In this document: positions 1-13,134 of the stretch, piece by piece | Numbering within the stretch: the stretch's first letter is position 1 | Layout of the letters: every line of letters starts with the position of its first letter | Assembly: GCF_022376445.1 (NCBI RefSeq) | Contig: NW_025954981.1 | Location: 372,001 to 436,000, forward strand | Direction of reading: 5' to 3' | From: Fomitopsis serialis | Lineage: Eukaryota; Basidiomycota; Agaricomycetes; Polyporales; Fomitopsidaceae | Length of the DNA stretch: 64,000 nt | The notes under the pieces: model-generated | What the model was told of the DNA's origin: nothing | Databases searched by the model: none | What the model saw: only the letters and a program-made list of their open reading frames with translations | Position numbers and translations under genes: made by a program

Positions 1-314
1 ATCATCAGTTGTATGTACGTACAACCTTGGTACAACCAGAGCAGAGCATCTTCTTTCCTTGAAGATTTGGTTGGGCTTTGTGACAGCCCCAGGACAGCCC
101 AAGAAAATTGAATATCTGCGCGAGTGAGCGCCACATTAAAGCGTCAATGTAAGTACGCACGACATCAACGAATTGAAACACCGCTAGTGATCCTCTGGAA
201 GTTACTTGCCATATCATTTCACTCTGTGCCCCGAACTTGAGAACGTAAGTATCCAACAGTGTCTGGTAACTCTTTGTTCGCAACGGACAACAGTTCAAGG
301 TCAGGTCTCGACAG
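1..314. other. 5' flank of the PARP-E2 gene, no gene seen
   Basis: I see no coding segment with splice sites here. It is the presumed promoter and 5' untranslated region of the gene starting at 315. A plus-strand open frame from 206 overlaps the first exon, but only its last part (about 500-530) appears to be used, through a frame change inside exon 1. Confidence 0.4.
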
Positions 315-3300
315 ATGGAATCGGATGGGGAACGTGTGCGCAAGCGTCAAAAGTGCTCAGATCGCAACTCGGACAACGTGGCCTCTGGCTTGCCCGCAAC
401 CTCAATGACAACAGACGCGCCACTGGCAATGAAAAGTACCCTCAAGGGCCGACGAAGATACAATGCAGACATTGCGGACATGGAGAAACATCGCAACAGT
501 GTTTTGAGCGCGGTACATTGAGAGTTGCAGGTACGTTATGAGACTGCTCGATGTGATTCGGACTTCAACGTCGCGCAACGCGTCGTGTCGCAGACTTTCG
601 ACGTGGAGACGAAGACAGCACGTTTGAATGTCGTATTGTGGGCTCGGACCAGCGAGTAATGGCGGCCTTGAACTTCTTCATCTCTGGTGAGCGCGATAGC
701 CCTCAAGTGGCGTCACGCATGGGCAGCGAATTCACGCGTCTGCCACCTAGACACGTCCGACTACCCGGAGAACCACACGTTCTTCTGCCATTCATCCGAC
801 GAGAATGTCCCTGATGTCGTCGCGCAAGCGATTGAAGCTCTGCACGAGGAGCAGTCGCGTGCCATCGAGGACATGCTAGAGAGGCTACTGACCGTGCTCG
901 CGAAGAAGCTTGCGGGCGACGTAGACACGGATGAAGAGATGGAGGAAGACGACTTCGACTACGATGGACACTCGGACGACGGACTAGATCTCGACATCGT
1001 CGACAAGGAGAAGATCGACTACCGCCTGCTACAAACGTCTGTCTCGGGCTTTCCTACAACTTTGATACATGCACTGATGAGGCTGCAGCCATTTCAACGA
1101 GGTGGTGGCCTACGGATACCGCCCAGGCTTCATACCGTTCGGAGTCGACGACTTTGTGCTCTCAGTCTCTATCCCGATCATCAGGCTTGCGCGGGACATC
1201 CCCGCCCGTGCCCTGATGGCCTGGGACAGACGGCTGCTCTCGCGAACGCAGCATCTGACGTTGCTGGTGACAGGTTTGCGTGGCACATACCCCGTGCTAC
1301 AGGCCGACGGCACAGTGCGCTCGGATGCGGCCATGCGTGGCATCTCTCCGCAATTCAGGATCGGACTCACGCCGATCTACAAGCCGCAGAAGGAGCATGT
1401 GGCGGCGGTCGTGCGCGTGTTTGGGTTGAAGGAGCAGCCGTCTGACGCGCCGCCCGCCAAGGAGCTCTTCGACGAGCCCTTGTCGGATGACGAAGGAGAC
1501 ATAGCACTGCCCTCGGATGAAGAGCCAGCAGTCGAGGAATCCACCTTCCAGCCGTTCAGCTTGAGCGCCTCGCTAGAGACTCTGTTGAACCAGCGTTTCT
1601 TGCGTGTCGTCCAGCTAAGGCTGGAGCATGAGCTCGGCTGGGCCGGAGCGGAAATACTGGCATGGGAGGCCGAGAAGCTTCAGAAGAAGCCTGTCGACAT
1701 CCTAAAGAGTATGAGGAAGGTAAGTGTCCGTGCGTTGGTCCATGGCTATGCTGAGGATTTGTCCTACATTACTTGGCTCAGCAAATACGGCAAGCCGATG
1801 AGAAGGAAGCGGAGCTTGCCAGTAGCTACAACTTGCCACCTGATCCTCTCCTAGGCAATGAGCGCTCCGCTCCGCTGAATCTTCCCTTGCTGGCTTTCTG
1901 TTACTTGCTACGACGGTTGACAGTAGGTTTGCACGTTGTGATTAAATATCCTGATATCTGAGCGTTCACAGTTGTGTCCTCGCTACTGCGTCGTGTGCCA
2001 CGAAGAGCTCAAGACAGGGTATGAATCTCTCAAGCCGTATGTCTGCGACACAGGACTCTGCACATACCAATATTACAACCTCAACCTCGGCCCCACGTTG
2101 GAGGTAAGTGTACGGCTGCGCGATGCCGTTGCTCGCTGATTATCTCTCCGAAGTATGAAATCTGCGAGAATACAGACATCGTGGACCTCCTTGTCTCTAT
2201 CACATACATTGCCGCGAAAGAGTCGTCCACAGAAGGTCCCTTCCCTATCGGCATGGGTCTTCGTGTGCCACACATGCCGGGGGTAACCGTGCCCATGGAC
2301 GAAGAAAAGCTCTGTGACTTTGATCAGCTGACTCCGCTCCAAGTACGTTTCGTGCACGTTCAGTGGTGCGGAGAGCGAGATCATGCTAATCCGTACAAGA
2401 TGTGTAAATCTGTCGTTGAACTGTTCAAGTCGCTGCCTTCCGTGCGTGTTCCCGCTTTATGGTGATTCATATCACTAATGTCGGGACTAGATTGCGTCCA
2501 TGAAGAAGCATCTGGAGAAGCCGGTCGTCATTGGAAGATCCAAGCCCAAGCTTAGGGACGTGGCTCCCACTGTACCCATTGCCGCATGGTTGCTTCTTCG
2601 ATGGTGAGTTTGTGAACGAGATCAGTCTTATCGGTAACCAACGAGGAGTGGCATAGGTGTGTTGGATCCTGTATGGCTCACTTGGAAGAATTGCGCTCGC
2701 AAGAGGACCGTATCACCAACATAGGTATTAGTTTCACTGTGTTGAATCATCATATCCATTCCTCACGTATTCATAGATCCTTCCTGGAGGCAGTTCCGCT
2801 TCAGTGTAGGTGCCCCTGACGCCGAGGCCAAATTTCAAAGCGCCCTGGCAGAAGTGCAGCAGACCGATGCCAACTCTGTAAAATATCCTTCACTCTATGT
2901 GTGTCCATACAAACTGGGACACCAACTATTGCTGACGACGACCTCCTGTTAGGCGTTCCATGGATCCCCGTTGAAAAATTGGCACTCAGTACGTGATGAT
3001 GGCTTCCACTGTCGAACAAGCTAAAATGCTCGTAGATCATTCGGCATGGATTGTGGTTCAAGACAGTTGCTCACGGAAGAGCTTACGGAGACGGTGGGTT
3101 ATCAAAATAATGAATATAATAGCTCATATCGACACGAAGGACAGGTGTCTATTTCGCGAAGGATGGCACGGTCTCGCAAGGTTACTCAGCTCGGGCGCAG
3201 ACTGGTTGGAAGAGCAGCTCACTCAACATACAATCATGCGTTGCTCTCGCTCAAATCGTCAACATGCCCTCGCGATTCGTGAGCACGAACCCTTATCTGG

Positions 3301-4649
3301 TGGTTGCGAACACGAATTGGATCATCTGGTAAGCCCGCGCCGACGCCCATACCTAAATTTTGATGCTTGATACTCGTACAGCCGATACCTTCTCGTCCAT
3401 TCCGCCAATCCAGATGCCGCAGCAGAAGAGCGATCTACCGAACTCAGCATTCCGTATGTCGAGTTAGATCCCGCCAATCGGTTGACGATGGCCACTAGAG
3501 AGGTGCAAGTCCCGGAACCTTCCTACAGGCTCGAGAAGCTTCTGTCTGCACGACGTGATGAATACCTCGAGGTCGACTATGACGCGGACGACATGACTGT
3601 TTTCAAGAACGGCGAGACCATCTCCCAATCACCAACGAACGCGCTGCAGGGGGCAACAGATGAAAGCGATTGGGTCCATGATCCTGTCTGGGTGAACGCT
3701 AGCATCGAGAACGTACTGCCTCCCCCTTCGGAGTCCAGTCTGCAAGCAACGATGGCGGTGCAGAGAGAGCTAAAGGCGATGCTGAAGGAACAAGAACAAG
3801 CGAAGACAATGAGAGAGCTCGGGTGGCATTTGCCGACAGAATTCATAGGAGATAATTTGTACCAATGGATCGTGGAGTTCATTCCTTCGACAAGGACCTT
3901 GCGATAGCCAAGGATATGGAAGCCCGGTGAGTACTAGCACTCGTAGATCACGGTTGCACGACTGAAAGGATGATTCAGAAACGTCACTTCTCTTGTCTTC
4001 GAGATCCGATTTCCCCACACGTTCCCCCATAGCCCGCCGTTCTTTCGTATCTTAAAGCCGCGACTTCTGCCCTTTATCTTGGCAAGCGAGGTTAGTTTTG
4101 ATCTGTGTATTCGTCTGACCAAATCTCTAGGGCGGTGGAGGACATGTAACGGGTGGTAAGTGTATCCTCACCTTGTCTTAGGATTCCATCAGACAGTCTT
4201 CTAGGTGGTTCTATGTGCATGGATCTACTGACGGCCGATGGTGAGCTGTGTCTAAGGTTATGGACGCCGTCTCGCTGACGCTTCTATGTGAGGCTGGCTG
4301 CCAAGCTACAGGTTCGTATTCGTAATCGTCTGTATTGCCCATGCAACTCAAAGCTGGCGAGCAGCATTTCGGCTATCTTGCTACAGATCAAACTAGCTAT
4401 ATCAAACGTGGAGCCTCGTCCCGCCCGACTTGCGCAGAATTGGGACGTGTGCGTAATGCCTGGTCGACAGCTTTATGTTCATCTAATGACCGTTCGTCGT
4501 GTCAGACCTTACGGAATGCAAGAAGCGTTAGACGGCTACAAAAGAGCAGCAAATACTCATGGATGGACGGTAATGGTCGTTACACGCTCCGCAAAACATC
4601 GCTAATCGGTGTGCAGATCCCGCGAGGGTTGGAGAAACTCGCACGTTGA
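315..4649 (+). CDS. PARP catalytic domain fused to a ubiquitin-conjugating (E2) domain
   Basis: A multi-exon gene predicted to transfer ADP-ribose and to carry an E2-type domain on the same chain. Exons I can place include 315-530, 594-686, 749-1036, 1089-1719, 1782-1922, 1972-2103, 2154-2342, 2400-2441 and 2491-2603, then further short exons to the stop at 4647-4649. In order: an acidic N-terminal part (tract DTDEEMEEDDFDYDG near 930-965); a Cys-rich segment (CPRYCVVCHEEL, then YVCDTGLC) near 1975-2060; the PARP core with AFHGSPLKNWHS (about 2953-2988), IIRHGLWFKTVAHGRAYGDG and VYFAKDG; then a UBC fold with FPHSPPFFRILKPR (about 4010-4055) and GGGSMCMDLL, whose Cys is the likely E2 cysteine. 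The C-terminus ends WTIPRGLEKLAR. Two one-base losses break the frame, near 497-505 and at 3880/3881. The domain order matches a fungal PARP-E2 family known to me; the substrate is unknown. Confidence 0.85.
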
Positions 4650-4857
4650 CTTGAGGGGTGCTGGCAGCCAGAGTGAACTTCACCGGACATTCATCATACA
4701 CATCATTTCGCGCAACGTCTGCTTCCATTTCATAGTTGCTACATTTATGAGCATTCAGCATAGTACCGGTCACAACGTACAAAGATGTACAAGATATTAC
4801 GCAACAATACGAGATCCCTGGCATACGAAGCACTGCTACTACAGAGCCATTGTATTT

Positions 4858-7800
4858 CTAGATGTAGATGGGCAACGTCGGGTTAAGGCCAATCCAATCG
4901 GCACCTTCCACGAAGTCCTTCTGGTCGATCAAGAAATCCTGCGGTACATATTCGTGAATGACAAGTACCATCGGCATCAAGTGTGACTCACTATTGGACA
5001 CTCAACAAGAGCCCCTCTGACTTTCGAGACGCGGTCTTTGACGCGGTCAGCGAGATATCGGGCACGACATGACCGGGGAGGACCGTCGGCACGTAGCGCT
5101 AGCCATGATGTTAATGCACTGATGCCCACCCACATGGCTGCAAATGCCTACCGAGTATGCATCCCAGTCTCGGACGAGATTCGTCGGAACAGGCCGGAAT
5201 ACCTCCGTGAAGATGTCACGGTTGTTCTTTGCGGTACGGTTCCAGAGGTCGACAGTCTCATCCGCGAGAGGATCAGCTACCACTTGTCCTCATCGTCACC
5301 GGTTTCATCGTCATTCGGGTGAGGTGCCGGGCGCATGAAAGACGTAACGTGCTCCTGTTGCCCCGTGCAGAGCTGTGGCGCCATAAGACCGAGGTGCTCT
5401 GTGCCAGAGCTTAGTGGTCGGCCAATGAAAACACTGTTTCACTGTACCTCTGTAAAGCTTCCTGCGAAGCGTGGCGGCAAAGCGAGTCGCCATGTATGGT
5501 CGCCCATCCATAGTCGTCTCGATCATGTCTTCGTCTTCGACCACCAGGGCGATCTCAGAATCGCCATCACCCTGAGGGTACTATTTAGCACGTGTCCACA
5601 ACTAAATGTATCTACCATACCTTCTGACTGCGATCGTTGATGTTAGCGGAGCCCATCTGGCCATATATGAGTTTAGGACGAACACCAAAGAGTTGCACAG
5701 AATACGCACGATGACCCGCCGATCGTCCACAATCATCAACTTCGAGTGGATGTATAGCAACTCAGATACATAGGCAGCCTTCTCCTCATCGGGAGTACCC
5801 AGCCATCCCTCCTCCTTCAAGTCCGTGCGGTCATGCATCATGTGCTGCACAACATTATCTGAGATATCACCGCCCCCTCGGAGACGGATGGCGGTATCGT
5901 GCCATCGGTCAACAATGTCCTTCGCCTCCTCGTACGACTGAGGCAGTTGGTATGTCTCCGTCTTGAGCTCGGGCTTGCCACCGGACGCAGTGATCTCCTC
6001 GGCCAATTTGCCTGTAGGGAGAACGACGGTGGTCTCCTTCGGTGCATTATGTTCTTCATCTCTCCCTACCCACATGCGAGCTAAGGCTGTCATGGCTTGG
6101 TGGAACGTGATGCCGCTCTGCTGTTCCAGAGCCTTCAAGAAGGTCTCTACAGAAGCATGGCACTCAGAAATCCATCGATGCAGCAACGGTCAATGTGCAC
6201 AAACCATACGGAGCATTGATACGGTCGTATGCACGCAGGTGATAGAAACGAATATAATCCGTACTGACCGTCTTGTGAGCAGTTATCATGGCAAGATTAG
6301 CAGCGACTCACGGTTCGTATCCAGCTTTGCGAATCTCCTCATAGATGCTGTGACCACCACGGTTCATGGTACGGTATTGCGCGGCCATGATTGTCCTGAC
6401 AGAAGTTTCATCCTTCACTGAGCACGGTTGCGACTCGTGGTAAGTTTGGAGTTATTGCAATACAGTGCGGATGCTTACCTTGCCCCGCGAATCCAGGAAC
6501 CTCTGGGATGACGATCACAACCTTCAGACGACAAGATTCATAAGCAAAGGACAGTCATTGGGCATCCGACAAGCATGCCGACCTTGAATTTCTGGCCGTC
6601 CCGTGCGGCCTGGAGGATACGGTCGACGAGGGCCTTAGCGATCAGATTCTTGACAGGGCCATCCTCTTGGGTGTTCGAGATGCTACGGGAATATTCGTCA
6701 TGAGGACCCTTGGAGGCGCGAGAAAATCAATACGTACAAGAACTGGTTCTCTGGAGGCCCTTTCATTCAGCGATTTCCGAAGTCAAAGTCAGCCAAGACC
6801 ACTCACCGATGTAGATGTGATGGCTAGCCTCCATGATCAACTGACGATCTGCACAGCCGTCCGTCAACACACTCCCCAATTCAGGCAAGGATCGACCCAC
6901 AAGCATTCTGAATGCTGTGCTCCGTAAGCACGCCGTGGCTCCAGTCGCTAACACTGCGGACTGCCTGCACCGTGCTTGAACCGTTTGGCGGGCGAGGGTA
7001 TAGCAGCGGGTCGTCCAGTATATCAGTCTCGTTTCTGAGATGATGCCCGTGGAAGCGCTGGCGGAATCGGTGGCCCATGCTGTGCCAAGCTTCGCGGTAC
7101 GGGTGGCCTATGGAGGATCAGTAACAGAATTGGAGGCTACTGAGGAAGGAACGCACGCGCGACGGCTTCGTCGGGAGCCTCATCGATGTCGTGGGGCAGC
7201 GCAAGCCAGTCGTAGCGGCTACAAGAGGGAAGTTAGCTTAGCGAAAGAGGAAGCTCCTCTCCGGGCACCCACGTATCCTGGCTGTACTGTTTTGCATACA
7301 AACGTCATCTTGAGTTTAAGAACCAATAGAACATAACGAACCTTGCGTTTCTTGACTTCGTTCCAACGCTCGACAAAGTGCTGCACCAGGTCCAGCACCG
7401 ATGGACCGCACAGGGTCATATGGACCTATGCCATGCCTCGTTAACCACGCACAATGTCAATGACTTTTGAATCAGGAGCGCACATCATGCCACGGCATCC
7501 TAGCCGTCTCGATGATACTAAGGCCGTTGCTGACGTAGTTCTGGACGTCCTTGAAGTCCAGCACACGTGCGTTGTTGTAGTCCTGGCCGGCAAAGAGCGT
7601 GCGCGTAAAGTCCGTCGGGTGCACGTCTGCAAGCGGGTGCGTGTGCGTGTCCCAGCGCCCAAAACAAATGTCCAACCCTCCGACGCAAGCGCGGTGGTTG
7701 TCGACGATTACGAGCTGCCGGACTAGTTAGAAGAGATGAGGCGCATCCCGCAACTACGTTACGGACCTTCTCATGGTGCGACCAGAACTCGACGTCGTCT

Positions 7801-8674
7801 GCAGGACTGTCAATTTGCGTGTAGTGAGCACACGGAGATCGACATACCCTTGCTGCCGATGTGGTCCGGGTGGCGCATGCACGCGATGTTCGGATGCAAG
7901 TCCTCGAGAGCGTGCTGCAAATGCACATGTCAAACGGAGTCATGCTTGCAAGCTTGCAACGCGACGCACCTTGGTGTGAGAAGAGCTCATGGACATGGTC
8001 TGAGTGACCTCCTTGTACACCACGACGTAGATTTTCACGCCCTCCTCCGCCTTGCGCTTCAACAGACGATCCAGACGCCATTCTTGATTGTGAGCCGGCG
8101 GTCGGCGCAGGTACAACTCTGGGGTGAGCCACCAGTCCTGGGTCACACAATCATTGGGTGTGCCGACCTAGCTGATGTGAAGAGGGCACGTACGAGGATG
8201 AAGATGCACTCTCTCGCGCTGTCCAGTATCTCGGAGAGCGCGTACATATAATCATGGCCGTCGATGTGCCTGCAGGGCTCCTTCAGCGACCGTTCCCCTC
8301 GGCATCGGATCCCACAGCAGCGTGATACGTTACCATTTGACAAAGTTGGCATGCCGTTTGTCTGCGAAGGACTGGAAACGATGGCCGTCGTTGATCTCCT
8401 GACGAAGCGCGTCAACACGCTGCTCCTCGGGCGAGTCGTGCCTGCCTGAATGAGATCACGATGATCGGCGCTGCAGATCGACGAGCGAATGCAGGCTACG
8501 CACGGTTCGGGGTCAGAAAGCCTGCGATCGATGTCGGATCGTCAGCGACTGCACGACGTATAATGTCTATGTGCACGCACCTTCGACGGTCGCCCGGGCA
8601 TGGTCAAGCCCCTTATCGAGCTTCTGAAATTCATGATCGACGGCGTGCTTGATGTTCTGAAACAAGTGCGACAT
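4858..8674 (-). CDS. Phospholipase D, two HKD motifs
   Basis: Hydrolyses phosphatidylcholine and related phospholipids to phosphatidic acid, normally on inner membranes or the plasma membrane. Many exons on the minus strand. The start at 8674 (MSHLFQNIKHAVDHEFQ) is chosen because it opens the first exon with a good donor after it. Catalytic motif 1 is HEKLVIVD, split by an intron at about 7724-7767 and followed by GGLDICFGRWD. Motif 2 is YIHSKLMIVDD at about 5723-5755, followed by a GSANINDRS segment. VRSVSDWSHGVLTEHSIQNA lies between them (about 6900-6965), and VVIVIPEVPGFAG follows at about 6480-6530. The C-terminus ends with NPTLPIYI and a stop at 4858-4860. I see no PX or PH domain, so this is the short form, not the long Spo14 type. 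No frame break was found. It converges on the PARP-E2 gene, leaving about 208 bp between stops. Confidence 0.88.
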
Positions 8675-10879
8675 CCTGAGCGCAGCGTTGTGGTGAGAGC
8701 GATGATAGAGGGCTGTCTTCAAGCAACGAGATGTCCTGGTATCACATAAAGGAGTGGGCGCGCGATTCAATCACGCTGCCCAGCCTGGAGCGAAGAATCG
8801 GGTCGACGGCGACGGCGACGGCAAGAGATGGTCGCGCTGCGCCTTCGGCAACCGCCGTCAGATGTGATCGTATATTTCCTTGGCCGCCAAGTCCATTCTC
8901 TAGCGGCAGATGCAGTCGGCGCATGCGCAGTGGTACAGGGAAGAGCATAGGAGACAAATCTTGAGGAAATTGGCAGGACACGGTGGTGGTGTAAGGATGG
9001 TATATGACAGTGGAACGCCGACATCAGCTCGGACTAATCCGCCACAGTGTAGGGCCACGTGGGAGAGCGAATTGTGGGCAAAGTGTCGATATTCATTGGC
9101 ATGCTGCGAGGTATGCGAGGTATGGCAATGTGATTAATATACGTTGAATGAAGAGCGACGGACATACGAGTGTGGATAGTAGTACCAGGACATCTCGTGC
9201 TGATCTACAACATGTCGACAATTGTCAACCTGGAGGGAAGAGCGCCGCGTTCTTGGCGGCTAGTAGGCTAGGGCCGGGGGAGTCTCAAATTGAGACGATT
9301 TTGAGGTAGTGAAACGTTCACTTGTCATGCAGCACCCAAAACACAAAGTGGGTCACTGGTGAAACTGCCACATAGTGAGTTTGTCGCTTCGACACTCGTA
9401 GCGACACGCTATACTTACCATGGTTCCTCGACCTCTCATCTAGTGCGTATGACAAGTCAACATCGCCTTAATGTATGCGCCTGTGACTTGCAGTCGAAGT
9501 CGTTCACGTCGAGACATCGACCGGGATGTTGCTGAAAGTCGGTTTTGACGAACATGTCTTGCATGAGATGCATACTATATGCGAGTCTCGCCAACAGCGA
9601 GACAAGCGGTGTACCTTTGAGCGCCAGCGGGTCCTTGAGTGATGTAGAGGATAGGTTATGGTCATGGTGCGGAAAGAAAGGGCATTGACACTCCGACGTG
9701 GCGCCCAGCCGAAGGGCACGAAATCATACGGGAGTGAGTTTCATGAGTGCATGCGAATTCTCGCTAGCATCAGCAGTAACTTACAAGGGATAAAACTCAG
9801 ACCAAGTCAAGTTACCGGTATAAACCACTTCAACCATATAGAAGCCCGACTTCGGACGCTGCGCCTGAACTAAGTAAACAGTAGACGTACTTAGTTCAAT
9901 GCGGGTGGATTTGAGGGCTTTAACAGTATTAGATACTGAGTCTGTATTAACCAAATTAGCTTTTAGGACGTATGTGTGTTCGCAACAGCCTTCATTTTAC
10001 TGAAACAATGGGACAAACGCTACGCAGCTATTGCCCGCGGCGCGCACCGTGGACGCGTCTGTGCCACTCACGTGACCGTGTCAGAGCGCGAGCCGCTGCC
10101 GCGACGTTCGTTGTCTGAGTCTCACCTTCAAGTTGCTCAGCACTCGATGTCCATGTTGTCGCCTCCTTGCTGTCAAATACTTCTGTGCTTCAAGGTGACT
10201 GCTTTTGAAATATAGCTGTTGCCTGGCGACTCATGTAGGCCGGCCTAGCCACTGTCACCGTGACGGTCTGTGGTGCCACTGCTGGCAGCGGTGGACACTT
10301 AGTACTTAACCCGCGTAGGGACTCGGGTGGGAAGTTGGAACCTCGTTTCCTGCTCGGTTCGCGGTAGTTCTGCATCGGATGACGCCTGAAAACTGGTCAA
10401 CTATAACCAGACGCGGGACTCGGTACTTTGCTCTTCCAGTTCGACTGGGCTTTCTGGGAGCGTACCTTCCGACCTATGGTACCCAGAATGTTTGATGTCA
10501 AAGTGGCACCTGTCTCTGCATATATTTATGTGCATGCTGCGGCCTGTGCTCAATGGACCTTCTCTGATGGACCTTCTTCATCTTCTAGGATATCTGCATG
10601 ACGGAACGAGGCAGCTTCTACCATGACCCGGGCATCTTCGATGAGTTGCAGGCTAGGCACAAAACGCGCCTTGACACTTGTAGCTTTCCCATAGTCTCAA
10701 GGGTTCGAATCGTTGAAATGCATCAATTCGTTCCATGTCGCATCCGTGCCTTCGTCCTACCCCGTTCCTCACCAAGCGCTCCGGGACGGCTTATTACTAT
10801 GCTACTCCATTGTCCGACACGCTAGCTCGTCGCTCGCATCTCACCTTTCCTCACAAGCAAAGGGCCCACTCAATACGGG
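8675..10879. other. Intergenic, divergent promoters; no gene seen
   Basis: This 2.2-kb gap separates the start of the phospholipase D gene (minus) from the start of the DUF6534 gene (plus). Open frames here are short, overlap on both strands and lack splice-linked partners. It should hold both promoters, but I cannot point to a convincing TATA or operator. A GGTTCGAATC string near 10700 resembles a tRNA B box but has no matching A box or cloverleaf. Confidence 0.4.
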
Positions 10880-13134
10880 ATGGCGGAGGATAGGAACGAT
10901 ACCATCGGGGCCTTGCTCATCGCGACGCTCATCACCGCCGTGTAAGTCCTTGCATCTCCGCGCTGCGCGGCCCGGGGTATTGCTATTCATTCCCGAATGC
11001 CGTAACACTGAGTGAATGAACTGCAGAGGGTATGGAGTAACGTCCATGCAAACGTACCAATGGTACCGAGCGTTTCCTCACGACCCGCGGATCATACGAT
11101 GGGTTGTGAGTCGACCTTCGCGTGAAGCCATAGCAAACGCTGATTGCTGTCTCCGGATTTGAACGTCATCCAGGTGTCGTCTGTATGGTGAGTGCCAGTC
11201 TGCGAATTTCAAAGCAAAACCAGAGGTGCAGAGTCTGATTTTGGTCTGATTACTACCTGCAGTGTGCTCGATACGCTCCACATCATACTCATCATGCACA
11301 TGATCTACTACTACCTTGTTACGAATTATGACAACCCAGACGCATTGGCAGAGTCCGTGTGGTAAGCTGATTCTGACGGTGGACGGGACCTGTTTTGCTG
11401 ACGTCCGACGTCCGACCCATGCACAGGAGCTGGGATGTGAGTTATGACCAACGTTCCGTTTGGCACTGCGGAAGAATTAATCTATACCAAAGCTTAGCGT
11501 CCTGGTCACGGTGGGACAATAGCTTTCTCTAAGTCCAATTGCTGAGGCTGTCTTTGACTCTGTCAGGCTCTTATAACATGCGTTGTCCACGGGTGGGTTG
11601 CTTTAACACATCTTCTGTGTTCATCCACTCACAGCACCTCGAGCGTAGGTTCTACGCCCGGCGTGTATATATACGTGCGTACTGATTAATTCTCACATGA
11701 ACGGCGGGCTGTTTCGACTTACTCGCGGATGCAGTGGGTCATCGGCGTTGGCCTCTCGTCGTCATCATCGTACGCATGCCGCTCGATGCTGAGAACTGCG
11801 CGTTGATGCGACATACTGACTTCATGACAACAGGGAGTCTTGTCCTCGGTCAGACTAGGTGTGTCTGCCGCTTTCGTGTACGTTTCTACGATTTGACAGC
11901 CCGTTCTGTCACTGGCCAGTATTTGGATGTGGTATGCAACTCCATTACATCACCATGGTACTGTTACACTCATGCATCTTCCTCTCTGCAGTCGTCACAG
12001 CTCGCATGTGAGCGTTGATTTTACTGCCGCTCTGTCTGGTCATTTGAATAGTACATACCAATCCGCAGGTTGATCATCCGCACGTTCGCTGGCCTCCCGC
12101 ACCAGATTGCTGTAAGTCCCGTCTTATCCAGCTTCTGATCTCTACTCAGTCTAGACGTAATGCGCGGCGTTCACCAAATGTGGCGGACGATACTTCATTG
12201 GCAGGCTCTCGTTGCAACAGGTATGGGTGCGGGGACGCTCGCCGACTGGATCATCACCGTGTCACTTGTCGTCTTGTTGAGGCGGAAGAAGACGAATTTC
12301 AATCAGTGAGTGCTTGTCATCGCCTCGAACGAGACCCTTACGAGTTGTGGATGTTGTAGCAAGTGAGTAGGGTATATTGTACGGCGTTCACGGATGTAGC
12401 TGAGTCGTGGGCACGCATACAGAACGGATAGCGTACGTGGCGTGCTCACTACGTGTGCACCTAATTAAAGTGCTGATGGACGGATGGACGCCATAGCTCA
12501 TCGACAAGCTAACGTATTGGACGGTGAACAACGGACTTCTCACAAGGTGAGCAATGAAGTCCTCGTGCCCAGCGTCTTGTTCACAGAAACATGCCTGTAG
12601 TGTAGTGGGCCTCGCTGTAATCATCACCGTACGTTTTCACGCGCAGATCGTTTGTAAGATACATCATCGGGATCCATCTTCTCAGTTCGTGACCATGCCA
12701 TACAACATGATCTACATGGCGCTGCATCCGCTGCTTAGCAAACGTACGTCCCACTCATCCTGCTTCTACGTCAGTCTCACTCATTCTGTGCTTCCACTTG
12801 CAGTCTACGCCAACTCCCTCTTAGCGACGTAAATGCCCCTCTCACCGTCTCCTTCATTACCCCGACGATCTTACCGGGTACACACAGCCTGAACTTCAGA
12901 AGCATCCACCGCGACGAAGTCAGTCGCGACGTCGATGCGGCTAATGACGCGGGCAAGTTCCAAGTAGGAATGGGACATGTTCGCTCGCGATCGACGACGG
13001 TGTGCTCGTGCAGAGGGGGCCCGGATCTCGAATCGTCTCCGACAGACACGAAGGCAGGTTCGGGGAAGGACGATGAGGTGGGTGGGACGCTGCTTCGAAT
13101 CCGTGAGATGCGTGGCGCTGATGCGGGGCGGTGA
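10880..13134 (+). CDS. DUF6534-type multi-pass membrane protein
   Basis: A multi-exon gene of the large Agaricomycete family with a C-terminal DUF6534 domain; its molecular role is unknown. It starts MAEDRNDTIGALLIATLIT, with helix 1 split by a phase-2 intron after 10935, then GYGVTSMQTYQWYRAFPHDP, then VLDTLHIILIMHMIYYYLVT around 11265-11325. Later exons give ERRFYARRVYI (about 11645-11675), LADWIITVSLVVLLRRKKTN (about 12240-12300; the DUF6534 core), LIDKLTYWTVNNGLLTS (about 12500-12545), and MPYNMIYMALHPLLSKLYAN. The tail is polar (SCRGGPDLESSPTDTKAGSG) and stops at 13132-13134. Exons between about 11450 and 12200 are short and I place them with less certainty. It is a paralogue of the gene at 32734-34168. 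Confidence 0.8.

Noticed and set aside
10690..10715. GGTTCGAATC string resembling a tRNA B box
   Set aside because: No A box at the right distance and no acceptor or anticodon stem could be paired.
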